Assembly: GCA_002179805.1 (NCBI GenBank)
Contig: NAVB01000144.1
Coordinates: 1-64,000, forward strand
From: Acanthamoeba lenticulata
Lineage: Eukaryota > Discosea > Longamoebia > Acanthamoebidae
Reading direction: 5' to 3'
Length of the DNA stretch: 64,000 bases
Under the pieces are notes generated by a model. It saw only the letters and a program-made list of their open reading frames with translations. It was not told the DNA's origin and did not search any database. The translations under genes were made by a program, and so were the position numbers. This document shows positions 23,701 through 34,500 of the stretch, piece after piece; the stretch's first letter is position 1, and every line of letters starts with the position of its first letter.

Positions 23701-25253
23701 CGGCCACATTAGCACGATGGAAAGCGTCAAGAAAAAGGACGATCGATGTCGTGCGCACCCAAGAGGTCGACTTGGACTTGCCCGAGATGGGATCGCCCGC
23801 GCCGATGAAGTGCTTCAAGATCGACGCCGTCGTCGTGGTGCTGGGCCCTGTTTTGGTGGTGTGCCGGTGATCATATGAGGATGCGTGAACTCCCACATGT
23901 ACGCGCACACGTGCGTGGCTCGTACCGGTGACGGTGAGCGAGCCGTTGCCCTGGAGGCCGGCCACGGCCGCCGCGGCCATCTGGGCGATCAGGTACGGGT
24001 CCTCGCCAAACTGTGGTACACGGAGACCGCGGCCGCTTGTCAGACGATCACGACCGAGAGCGCGAGAGGAGAAAAGTGAGGCGGGGGCGTCAGCGTACGG
24101 TGCCGAAGATGGCCGGCCAGAGCGGGTTGAGGCCCACGTCGAGGAGGGGCGAGCCCACCACCGGCAGGTTGGCCGTCCTCGAGTCCTTGGCCGTGATGGC
24201 GGCCGCCTTGCTCACGAGCGTCGGGTTCCATGTGGCGGCCAGCCCAATGCTCTACAAGATGTCATAAACAACAGTTGAAAGAAGGACAAGTGAGCGGCTG
24301 ACCTCCACCACTCATGAGTGGTTCAATGTCGTCAACATGTTAGAGTCGGATGGGACGCACATGCGGGAACAGCGTCGCTCCGTAGACGTAGTTGGCGCCT
24401 GGCGTGTAACAATGGCATATTTTTAGTTTGATAAGTTGTGGCACAAAAACGTAAATAATAAACATTAATAAATCGAAAAATATAAACAGAATAATCAAGT
24501 CTTGCAAGAACGTACCGTGCATGTGGTCGATGTAGTAGAGGATGGGAACGGAAGAGTTGCCGGACGAGAGCGCGACCTTTTGGATGGTGTTGGTGAAGTC
24601 GATCCATTGCGTCACGTTGAAGCCCGAGATGGGCGTCCCGCCGGGCGCCGTGGGCAACAGGCCGGCCGCGAACGGCCTGCCATCAGCAAACGACAACAAC
24701 ATGTCAGCGCAGAACGAGGACGACGTCACAAGGAGGTTGATCATGTACGTGTTGGCGATGGAGCCGATGCCGTAGTCCTTCACCACCTGCGTAAGTAAGC
24801 ACGTCTTGGTCAGTGATGACCACGACGACAAAGGCGAAGAAGACGTGGTGCATCATCACAACAAGAGAGCACGCGCGATAAAACAAGGGCACATGCGGGC
24901 AGCAAGCAGACCTGGGCGAGCAGGTTGAGGTCGAGCGCGGCAACGGGCTTGCCGTTCTTGTCCTTCTGAAGGAAGTACGAGATGTCGAGCTGCACGCGGG
25001 TGCAGGTCAGCAGGCTCCATCGTGTGCAAACAACAAATGCTTGAATTATATGTCTCATCATTAAATGGATTGAGGAATTTGGGTGCACCTGCGTCATTTG
25101 GCCAATCTTTTCTTTCAGGGTCATCGTTGCAAGCTTGGAGGTCACGAACTTGCGCACGGCTAGATCATTGAAGGGATCCTGCGACCGAACTGCCAAGACG
25201 CACAACCCGAGCAGCGCCAAGATACAAGCCACGATTGTGACGGGCGCTCTCAT
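20742..25253 (-). CDS. Secreted glycoside hydrolase family 3 (beta-glucosidase-like) protein, possibly catalytically altered
   Basis: GH3 enzymes remove beta-linked glucose from oligosaccharides. The start at 25253 encodes a signal peptide (PVTIVACILALLGLCVLA). Resolved 5' exons are 25253-25089, 24989-24912, 24786-24749, 24676-24516 and 24398-24361, with about ten more to 20742. Family motifs appear in order: GSIANTPFAAG, YYIDHMHGANYVYGAT, GLAATWNPTLV, PLLDVGLNPLWP, FGEDPYL and KHFIGAGDPISGK. The C-terminal GH3 domain (SVTLLKNDGILPI) and a fibronectin III-like domain (GVSVTVTNVGKRAGMEVVQL) follow. Where the family has its nucleophile in a VSDW-type motif, the simplest splice joins IASGPNGIDDL, with Gly in place of Asp. 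After the last domain a charged coiled-coil tail (RRRKLFDEYERKKQALDLEL) is appended, unusual for GH3. Family assignment is firm; activity is uncertain. Confidence 0.85.
22697..22716. repeat. (TG)n microsatellite in a GH3 intron
   Basis: About nine TG dinucleotides lie within an intron of the GH3 gene. Confidence 0.75.
23449..23482. repeat. (AGG)n microsatellite in a GH3 intron
   Basis: A run of AGG/GGA triplets forms the pyrimidine-rich part of the GH3 intron that interrupts the expected nucleophile motif. On the minus strand it reads CCT repeats just after the donor GTGCCT. Confidence 0.75.
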
Positions 25254-25514
25254 CTCGAGAAAGCAGAGGATAGAAAGAAGTGCAGCGAAATGCCACAGGT
25301 CCTTCCTTTGCGCCCCACAACGACCGGAACTCGGCCTCTCGTCAATCGGCGAGCTTGCTCTCTGCCCCACACTTTTGTATTGGCGTTTCCCAATATCGCC
25401 CGACTTTGCGGTTTTCTTTTCCTTCTTCCCTGATCTCATTCCCTTCAGCGGGGCCCTCCGGGCACGAAAACAACACGAGGACAACGTTGGTGGTGACGGC
25501 ATGTTTCAAGCAGT
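25254..25514. other. Short intergenic region upstream of the GH3 gene
   Basis: The sequence separates the GH3 start from the stop of the SAM-domain gene on the same strand. It must hold the GH3 promoter. No clear TATA box was found. Confidence 0.4.
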
Positions 25515-28084
25515 CTAAAGAAGTGCAAAAGGGACAGCGCTCGGGACTGCCGATGAAGACGATGAAGAAGACAGTGAAGAGGCCGATGAAGACTGCTCGT
25601 CGGTCACCGGGGTGTGCTCCAGCGGGGTGTAGCTCCGGCGTCGGTTGCGAGACTCCTCGCGGCGCAGCCACTTGGCTTGCTCCTCCTGCAGCTTGTCCTT
25701 CTCCGAGAGGCGCCGCTTGCCCACGCGTTTGGCCACGCGTGACGGCGTGCCCGGGCTCGGCTCTTGTTGGCCTGCCTCCTTGGCCTTGTCGTTTTCGTTC
25801 TTCTGTTCGTCCTTCCGTTCCTCTTCCTCCTCTGGCTGCTTGTCCGCCGCGTTCTCCTCTGGCGGCTTGCTCTCGTCCTTCTTTTCAGCGTTGTTACTGT
25901 CGCCGTCGTCCTTGTGGTCGTTGTCGAGTTTCGGTCTCTTGCTCGCGGGCGCCGAGGCAAGTGGAGCTGCAGCCACTTGCGTTGGCTTCGTACCCGGCTC
26001 GGCTCCGGCCCCGATCTGCGTCGTCTGTTGGTTGGCGCGCAGGAGGCTAATCCGCTGGAGCAGCTTGACCTGACCCCCGACCGGCAGGCCCAGTAGGCTC
26101 AGGAAGGACTTGTCGAGCAGGAGGAGCGCCTCCATGTCGATCTCCTGCATCGGCGCTCATATTAATTCACACTCATGCTGCGCCAGGTTTCAGCTCTCGG
26201 CAGCTGAATCACGCACCTCTTCAATAAACTTGGGGATGAAGCGCGCAAGGCCGATGCTTGTGAGCACCTCGCGAACGGCCTCGTTGCCCGGCGGCTTCTC
26301 TGCCTCTGCCGGCTGCGCGCAGGCCGGTGTTGATGTTGGCGTCTCCACCTCGTCCCTGAGCCTCTTCTTCGAGTTGGTGTTCGTGGCGGGACCTTCTGTC
26401 GAGGAGGAGGAGGAGGAGGGAATGACAGCGGCGGCGCCGGTCGTCGGCGCCGGTGTGGGTACGGAGGGTGAGGCAGTGGCCAAAGGCGTGACCACGGACG
26501 GTGCCGGAGCAGCGCTGGAAGGCGTCTCTTTCTTCACCAGGGTCAGCAACTTGAAGTGCTTTTTGGGCTGTTCTGTGGCCAGCGAAGCAGGACCAGATGA
26601 CGATGAAGAAGAAGATGATGATGATGAAGACGCAGACGACAATGACGATGAGGAGGAAGATGAAGACGCCAAAGAGTTGTCCTGACCGGGATTAGGTGTC
26701 TGTGGCTGCGCCTTGATCTCCTCCTTCTGCTGCACCTTCTTGCCATTCTCTTCTTCTTGGGCCAGGCGGGCGTTGTAGGCGATGATGGCGTCAATGTAGC
26801 GCTGCTTCGTCGCCGCGCGCCCCTCAGCGGGGTCGACTACAACCCTGACTTGCTCCTCGCGGCAGTAAGCCTCGAGCTTGTGAAGCGGGTGCTGCGCGAG
26901 ATCGTCAAGGTCGAGCTCCAAGTCATCGTCGCTGACCATGAACACATCACGCTCTTCTTGTTGCTGCTTCTTCCCTTCCCGGGCGTCCTTCAAACTCGCC
27001 TTCTTCTTCTCCTTTTCTTTCTTCTCCCTCTCCTTCTTCTCCTTCTTCTCCTGCTCCTTCTTCTCTTTTTCCGCCTTCTTCGCGGCGGCCTTCATCTGCT
27101 TCTTCTCCTTCTCGAGCTTCTTAGCCTCGGTCTTGTTCCCAGCCGTCGTCGTCTTCTTCTGCGGTGTGTTGGGCGTCGCGTCGGCCACGACGGTAGCTTC
27201 GGAGCTCACGGCACGCAGAGCTGGACCAGGCCCCGAGGCGGTGACGATGTCGTGGATGATGTGGTCCTTCTTGCGCTTCTTCTTGGTGGCCTCGTCGATC
27301 ACCTGCACGCCGAGGTCGTTCGCCATGTTCTCGACGAGGGACCACTCCAACGACAGGATGAACGAATGCATCCCCGCACTAGATGATGATGATGACCATG
27401 CATGGTGAGGATGAGCATGTAGGACCATGAAGACACCACAAACCTGTTGATGGCGGCCTCAATGCTGGCGCTCCGTCGCTCGCGGTTGATCGTCCCGCCA
27501 TCGGTCACCATCAACACCATACCAAGGGTCTTGATAAACAGCTTTAGTTTAGATATAAATGGATATATGGAAATGCATGGATAAAAATGAAAACAAATGA
27601 TGTAAGGTGTTAAAACAGGATCATACAACAAAATAAAAAACAAACGCTTCACCTGACAGAGAGCCAACTGGATGGAGTCGTCGAGCCGCGCAAGCGCAAA
27701 CTCAACGCCATTGTCCTCAAGATACTCGCTTACGCGCTTGCGGCATTCAACACGACTCGCGTTGGGCCGTGTCAAGGGCACACCCAGGGCGATGGCCATG
27801 CGCCGGAGGAGGTCCTGCGAAGGAAGGTCGACGAGATGGCGATAGCCGGCATGCTCGATGACGCGTCTGAGGGCGGCAATGAGATCACGTCGCCGCGGGG
27901 GCGATGCGGTCTGGCTCGTGTGCAGGTTGTTGAACCACAACCGAGTCAACGTGGGCGTGGCCAGCAGCTTGAGGAAATGCTCAGCCTTGCGCACGGCGAA
28001 GAAATCAACCACATCCCCGCTTTCCTTTGCCTTTGTGGTCTCGGCAATGGCAATGCCATTGTCCTGAGTGTCTGTATCCATCAT
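25515..28084 (-). CDS. SAM-domain protein with long Lys/Glu and Ser low-complexity regions (769 aa, 4 exons)
   Basis: Exons 28084-27653, 27529-27444, 27378-26217 and 26144-25515 sum to 2310 bases (770 codons). The N-terminal 240 residues are folded-looking (AEHFLKLLATPTLTRLWFNNL, FALARLDDSIQLALCQ, LVMVTDGG-like segment) but not recognised. A strongly basic/acidic helix (repeated KKEKEKK) and a poly-Ser stretch follow. Near residues 535-595 a sterile alpha motif spans the last intron: VREVLTSIGLARFIPKFIEE joins to IDMEALLLLDKSFLSLLGLP and GGQVKLLQRI. SAM domains mediate protein or RNA binding and oligomerisation. The C-terminus is highly charged, with RKRVGKRR-like basic clusters, suggesting a nuclear protein (inference). 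Confidence 0.75.
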
Positions 28085-28216
28085 CCTCTCCGGGCTTGGC
28101 AAAGGAGAAATTAAAGAAGTTTTTTGTGACGCGCAACCGCCAACCGGACCGTTTTCACTTTTGGCGCCAAAATCGGGGCAACAAAAAACAAAACAAAAAG
28201 TTGAAGGTGCACTGCA

Positions 28217-30001
28217 TTAGAGAAGATCCCGCTTCTCGCAGGTGGTGAACATGTGAATCTGAAGGTCTTCGTAATCGAGGCACGCTTGTCCACACAAGAA
28301 ACACACATTGGCCTGCTCACCTTGGCCTGCGCTACCGCTACCACTGGCCGCTGTGGCTGCTGGTGTCTGGGCAGCAGGTGTCAGCCGTGGCGGCGGGGAC
28401 ATCTTCACCGTTTCGTCTTCATCTAGCGCCCGCAACGAGTTGTAGTGGTTGCCTCTGCCCATCCACGATTAGATCGAGGCTAGTGCCAAGATGGAGGAAA
28501 ATGCGTACCGATGATACGTGATGCGAATAGGCCGCACGGTGGCAGCGCCAACGTCGCTACCCGTGGCGGCGGCCGTGGCAGCAAGGGCGGCGGCCTGGAA
28601 GGTGTTGAGCGGCTCTGCCGCGTAGGAGTAGACTTCGATCGGGCGGCCAAGCATCTCAGAGAGGGCCTGGATCTCGGCGTGGTTGGCGTACACCCCAAGG
28701 CACCGCTTCCTAAGGACATAGGCGTCAAAGTCCTCTGTCACGAACTGGGAGAAGTGGTCCCGGTCCTTCTCCTACTCACCATCACCACGTTGTTAAATAT
28801 TAAAAGATATAATGCTCTGTGTGTCGATGACATACCATGTAGTCGAGGCACAGCTTGCGTAACTCGGCGTGGAGAGACGGGTCGGCGTAGGCCTGGTCGG
28901 CGACAGCCCCGAACAGGCAGTTGCCGTCGTCCTGGATGGGCTTGATGATGAGGCCCTTGCTCAGCATCAGGCCCTCAAAGTCCTGCTCTTTGTCCGCCTA
29001 AGATGGGGCGAGCCGTCGTGTCAGTGTTGACTCACGCGCGTATGTGTGCAGCGCGCTCGGGCGGACACGTACGTCAGCGTCGGCCTCGACGCGCGAGAGC
29101 ATCATGGCCGCCTGCAGCTGCTCGTCTTCACTCATCTGGTAGCCCGGTGGTGGGACAAAGGCGGCGCCTGACGAGGCCGCGGGCCCTCGAGGCTTCTCCC
29201 ACTCGTCCTCGTCGTCGTACCATCCGCCACCACTAAACGCACAAAAAAAGAACACAATAAAAAGTTGTGGTGGAAACGATTAAAACAGAAGAAGATGATT
29301 CAGAATGGGGCTACGTACGTGAAACCGCTCAAGTTACCCCAGCCAGTTTGCTGAGGCACTGGCGCTGGTGCTGTAGGCCTGGTGCTTTGGCTACTGCTTT
29401 GACTACTGCTTTGGCCGCTGTTGCTGGTGCTAGCACTTCGTGGCTGTATCTGGTGCTGCGGCTGAAGCGGTGGTTGATGCTGTTTCTGCTGCTCTTGTTG
29501 CTTGGCCTGGCGCTTCTGGCGGGCCTGCTGCAGGAGCCGCAGCGTGGTGGGATCGTGTCGGTCCGTGGGCCACCGGCCGTCGGGCTGGCGGGCCTCGAGG
29601 AGGAGGACCGCCTCGGCGGGCAACTCCATCACGCTGGCGCTCTCGTCCTCGAGCCACTTCCAGGCCTCTTGAATCGATGCGGCCCCTTTGCTGGCCTCCT
29701 TTCTGTCGGCCAGGGGCGCCTGGGCCTGGCCTCGCCCGCCCGCGCTGCTCTGCTTCTCAGATGCGTCGTCCTGGTCGTCGTTGAGCTCTTCTTGGTCGAA
29801 CACGACACGCTGGAGGAGGCGATAGTTCTCGGGAGGCCAGTAGTGGCGCTTGCAAAGATTATGCTTGAGCACCTTGATGCTGAAGATGCAGGGCAGCGTC
29901 TCTCTCACTTCTTCGTACCCACTCACGGCGCTCGTCTGCTTCCACTTGGACGCGTCAGACGGGTCCACTGGCACAAGCACCTTCACTACGACATCATTCA
30001 T
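28217..30001 (-). CDS. OTU-family deubiquitinase with C-terminal C2HC zinc finger (501 aa, 5 exons)
   Basis: OTU cysteine proteases cleave ubiquitin from proteins. Exons 30001-29319, 29232-29073, 28997-28836, 28771-28509 and 28454-28217 total 1506 bases in frame. The catalytic domain is in the middle. DDGNCLFGAVADQ carries the Asp and nucleophile Cys, FDAYVLRKR and GRPIEVY are the core, and RGNHYNSL near residue 425 carries the catalytic His. The N-terminal 230 residues have a small folded region (SIKVLKHNLCKRHYWPPENY), then Gln/Ser-rich linker. The end holds CFLCGQACLDYEDLQIHMFTTC, a C2HC-type finger that may bind ubiquitin or nucleic acid. The architecture is most like the OTUD5-type branch. 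The gene is head to head with the macrodomain gene, 173 bases apart. Confidence 0.88.
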
Positions 30002-30174
30002 TGTTGCTCTCCTCTGTCTGTTGATCAATTGACTGATCTTTCGTGCTGCCAAAGACTTTCGAAATTTCAGCAGCTTGAATAAAGTTCTGCAAAAACAAAA
30101 AAAAAAAAAAAAAACTATCTCCCCTGAAATGAATATGAAAATCAGTTCTTCGTGAAGCTTGTGGTTGCGGCGAG
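30002..30174. promoter_or_regulatory. Bidirectional promoter between OTU and macrodomain genes
   Basis: Only 173 bases separate the two start codons on opposite strands. The interval contains a run of about 20 A residues at roughly 30092-30113 and no obvious TATA box. Shared regulation of the two genes is plausible from this geometry. Confidence 0.55.
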
Positions 30175-31516
30175 ATGGAAGGCGTTATTGAAGGCGTGGA
30201 ACAGATGAACCTCCACCAAGGAGAAAACTCTAACGAAAACGAACACCGCCAAAGCGAGGAAACTGCAGCAACGGCCAGGGTTACAGAACAAAAACCAACC
30301 ACCAGCGACGACGCACAGTCTGAAGCCGAACAACAACGCCTCGAGATGCTTGCACTTGATGCCGCCTGCGACGTCTATCGAGCCAACCTCGTGTGGCGTG
30401 CCCTTGAGGAGGTCCGTTCATTTGCGGAAAATGACGACACCTACGCGGCCACTTGGCCAGCCGACCTCCCCGACTTGACCGACACAGCAGCCCTCGCCGC
30501 CCACATCGGGCCCGAGCGCGCGGCGGCGATCGACGCGCGTGTTGCGTCCATGCGCGCCAACGCCAGTGCGAGCGCTAGCGCGACCGCCGACGAGCGGCAC
30601 CAGCAGGCCGCCCGCGTGAGGCAGTTCCTCAAGGACCAGCTGACCACGCTGCAATTTGATCCGCCCGAGGCGGTCATGGCGCGGGTCGACATCCTGGTGG
30701 CCGCCGAACGGCGCGCGCGGGCCGACGACGTCGCTCTCGAGGACATCCTCAGGCCTCCGTCCTCGCCAGTGGCCGTGTGGCGCGGCGACATCACTCGACT
30801 GCGCGTCGGCGCCATCGTCAACGCGGCCAACGACCGCTTGCTGGGCTGCTTCCGGCCCAACCACCCGTGCATCGACAACGCCATCCACTGCCGGGCCGGA
30901 CCGCGCCTCCGGGCCGCCTGCCGAGCGCTGATGCGGGCCGACGGCGGCCGCCCTGAGCCCACGGGCGTCGCGCGGCTGACGCCCGGCTTCGAGCTGCCCA
31001 GCCGCGCGGTGCTGCACACAGTCGGGCCCATCTGCGCCGTGCGCGGCCGTCCGGAGCCGGGCCAGGCCGCCCAGCTTCGCTCGTGCTACTGGTCGTGCCT
31101 CGAGCTGGTCAAGCAGCACGACCTCCGGTCGATCGCGTTCTGCTGCATCTCGACGGGCGTGTTCGGGTACCCGCAAGAGGAAGCCGCCCACATCGCCCTG
31201 GTGCGTTGTCGACGTTGTGTTGTATGTTGCGTGCGTTTTCTGTCAATTGACAATCGCAAGTGGCGTAAAGAAAACGGTGCGCGAGTGGCTGGACAAGGAC
31301 GACAACCGAACGCGCATGGATCTCGTCATCTTCAACGTCTTCACCGCACGGTTCGTAGCCGAATCCCTCCTATAGCTTTTGATCGATCTCAACAACGCTC
31401 ACACACGCACGAGCAGGGACCAGCAAATCTACGAACAACTCGTTCCCCAGTATTTTGGCGATTCATCTTCCTCAACAGCGCCCCAAGACGACGAACCCAC
31501 AGGGGCAGATGCGTGA
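30175..31516 (+). CDS. Zn-type macrodomain protein, probable ADP-ribosylhydrolase (401 aa, 3 exons)
   Basis: Macrodomains bind or remove ADP-ribose. Exons 30175-31200, 31271-31350 and 31417-31516 total 1206 bases in frame. Residues 1-200 or so are an acidic and helical N-terminal extension. The macrodomain starts at VWRGDITRLRVGAIVNAAND. It contains the inserted GCFRPNHPCIDNAIHCRAG segment, which marks the zinc-containing macrodomains first described beside class M sirtuins in bacteria. The Cys and His residues of the insertion are the expected metal ligands. ISTGVFGYPQEEAA is the phosphate/ribose loop, and TRMDLVIFNVF is the final strand. No sirtuin or lipoate-ligase-like gene is nearby, unlike the bacterial arrangement. 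Hydrolase activity is inferred from the family. Confidence 0.88.
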
Positions 31517-31590
31517 CCTCGGGCATGAAGAACAAGAAAGCAAACGTACTCGTCCTATTTGTCAAATAGAAATCGCACCTGCTGCTAAGG

Positions 31591-34500
31591 TCAGACCCAC
31601 TGGTGGCCCACGGAAGGGCGCTCGCTTTCCTCGATCGTGAGGGGCATCGTCTCATCTTCGTGAACTTCGTCGTCGCTGGTGAAGAGGCGCCGGCCAAAGT
31701 ATTTGGTCTTCTTCGTGCGCCGCGCGACGGCGTCGCCCGTGTGCGGCCTGCAGTAGCGCTCCTGCACGATGTGCCACTCCTCCGGGAAGTACATCCGTTT
31801 CACACTATTGTGTGCAGGTGTCAGTAACCAGCGTCAGCGACAAGGCACAAACGCGCGTGTGTGTGCGGCGGGTCGGCGTACAAGACAATGATGAAGTCGG
31901 GCAGAAGGCACGCGACGATGCCGAACCCAAGCCACGCGTAGGTGGCCGGCAGCATCACCATTTGGACTGCACGGCACGGCACACTCGTGTCAGCGAATAC
32001 GCGAATGAAAGGACACGCGCGCGTGCAGAGACACACGTACAAAAGGCATAGTATTGGGCGGCAAAGAGGCCCGGGTAGACGGCGTAGACGAGGTTGACGG
32101 CGATGGAGATGCCCAAGTAGACCACGAAGGAGCCCCACACGCTCAAATGCACCAGCCAGTTCCACTCGTTCACGTGCACCACCAGCTTCAGCGAGATCAC
32201 CGCAATACTGCCAACCACGGGTGTAAATATATATTTCTATTATTAATAAATGATAATAAATAATAAATAATAATAAATAGTCTAAAATGGCTCACCCGAC
32301 GAGAAGGATGAGGTTGCCGAGGTCCCAGAAGCCCAGGGTGCGGCCGAACGGGTCGACGGTGCCCTCGTCCCATAGCAGGTAGGCCCCGAAGAAGAGCACT
32401 TTGCACACAAGACGTGCAACATGCACACGCGGGTCAGCCTCAACAAGACGCACACACGCATACGCGGGAAGGGGGAAACACGTACCGAGCGAGTGGTAAA
32501 TGGCGCTGAGGAACCAGCCCGTGAGGGTCTTCCAGGTGAAGACCGTGTGGCTCTGCACCCGCGCGTAGACTTCCGGGTGCTGTTCCGACCACACCACGAA
32601 CGCGCACAAGCTTGACGATCAGCGCCCGATTCGGACTTGGCGGGTTCAAGAAAGGGATAGGACGTACGCGTTTGATGGCGCGTTCGGGGATGTCACGCTC
32701 AAACGTGGCGATGGCCAGCGGCGGGAGCGACGTGATGATGATGTTGAAGAACGCCATCAGCCACTCATCGTAGATCGTCTGTACAGAACGACGCGACACA
32801 AGTCCGAGTTCAGCCCACAATCGCAACAGGGCACATGTGCGGGGGAGTTGGAACCTGAGCAGAGAAGCCAGAGAAAAAGGCGAGCCAGACGAGGACGAGG
32901 AAGACAGCGGCGTTCTTGTAGAAGGCGTAGTGGATGAGCAGCGCATTGCGGACCATCGAGTAGCGCCCGTGCACGCACAGCAGCCGCCTCAGATGCGCGA
33001 ACCGCCGAATCGCAAAGTCCGACGCTCTGCCATTGGAGCGCGCATGTCGCGTCAGGACGATGATAAGACGAAGAAGGGGATGATAGGGTACCGAGCGGCC
33101 TGGGTGCCCTCTTTGCCAAAGAGGCCGATGCCGACGTGGGCAGCGTGGATCATCGCCACGTCATTGGCGCCGTCGCCCACAGCCGCCGTCACCGCGCCCG
33201 ACGCCTCGCGCATGAGCTTCACCACCTTGGCCTGTAGAAAGCCCACAAATTTCAAGAATTATTAAGAGATTTTGGATAAGAATGATATCAAAATGAGACA
33301 AAAAATTGGAAAAAAAATTTAAAGCATTGTATCGAACCTTCTGAAGGGGCGTGGCTCGGCAGCAGATGACAGCGTGGCAGCGGCCCGTGAGCTCGACCAG
33401 CTCATCGGGGTGGTCCTTAACGGCGTACTTGAGCGTGTGGCCGTCGATCACGCACGCCAAATCCTTTTTCTTCTTCTTCTTCTTCTCCTTGTTCTTTTTG
33501 TTTTCATCGGCTTCTTTGTCGTCGTCCTCTTCGTCGTCCTCTTCGACGTAGTGTCGAGTCTTGTCGAGATGTTTCTTAAGAAGCTTGAGGCACTCTTCGG
33601 AGGAGTCGGCATTGAGCTTGATCAGCTTCATATCCTGCTGCAGCAGACGACACGAGTAGGCAATGTTGATCGCCGTCTCTTGCTTGTCGCCCGTGATCAC
33701 CCACACTTTCATTCCAGCCTGAATATGCCAAAACATATTTTGCATTCCACTTGTTAAATACACAAAAAAGATTTGGCGGGAGAGGCGTACGTCGAGGAGG
33801 TACTGGATGGTCTCGGGAACACGCTTTTGTAGCTTGTCCTCTATACCCGTGGCTCCAACGAGCTCGAGGTCCCGTTCTATCTCATCACAAACCTCTTCCA
33901 CCTGCCAATTTGTTGATTCATCGAATCAAATTGAGAACCACCACGCGATCCACTGGGGACGAACAAGTGGAAGATTGAGTGACGTACGGCGCGTTCGCGG
34001 TCGTCGAGTTGGTTCGAGGCATCGCGATAACGCTCGAGGAATTGCTGGCACTCGTCCTCAGAGAGCTCACGCTCGGCCAGGATCAGCGTACGCAGGCCAG
34101 CCCGCGCCATCGCATGAAGCTGCTTTCGCGTCCGTCCCCTCACTCCGCCCTCGTCTTGTTCCTCCTCGTCGTCTTCCTCATCGTCATCATCATCGTCATC
34201 ATCATCTTTCGGTTCATCCTGATCTTGGCCGCTGCCCTTGAGGCGTTCGAGCATGACCGAGTCAGCGCCCTTGCAGTAGAGCTTGATGACAGAGCCATCC
34301 TTGCCCTTGGACTTGCCCTTGCCGTCGCCCTTGCTGCCGTCGGCAGCAGGGAGGCGGACGATGACCGACATGCGCTTGCGGTCGGACGTGAACTCCATCG
34401 TGCACAGCAGCTCGTACTCGACTTCCTCGCCTGGACACGACACACGCGACCCCGCGTTAAGATTTATCGACGCAACACAACACAACACGACATACGCAAC

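Noticed and set aside
26757..27408. Plus-strand Leu/Phe-rich frames resembling membrane proteins
   Set aside because: They are the reverse of the Lys/Glu and Asp/Ser tracts of the SAM-domain protein.
33374..33757. Plus-strand Phe/Leu-rich frame resembling a membrane helix
   Set aside because: It is antisense to a Lys/Glu/Asp insertion in the P4-ATPase.
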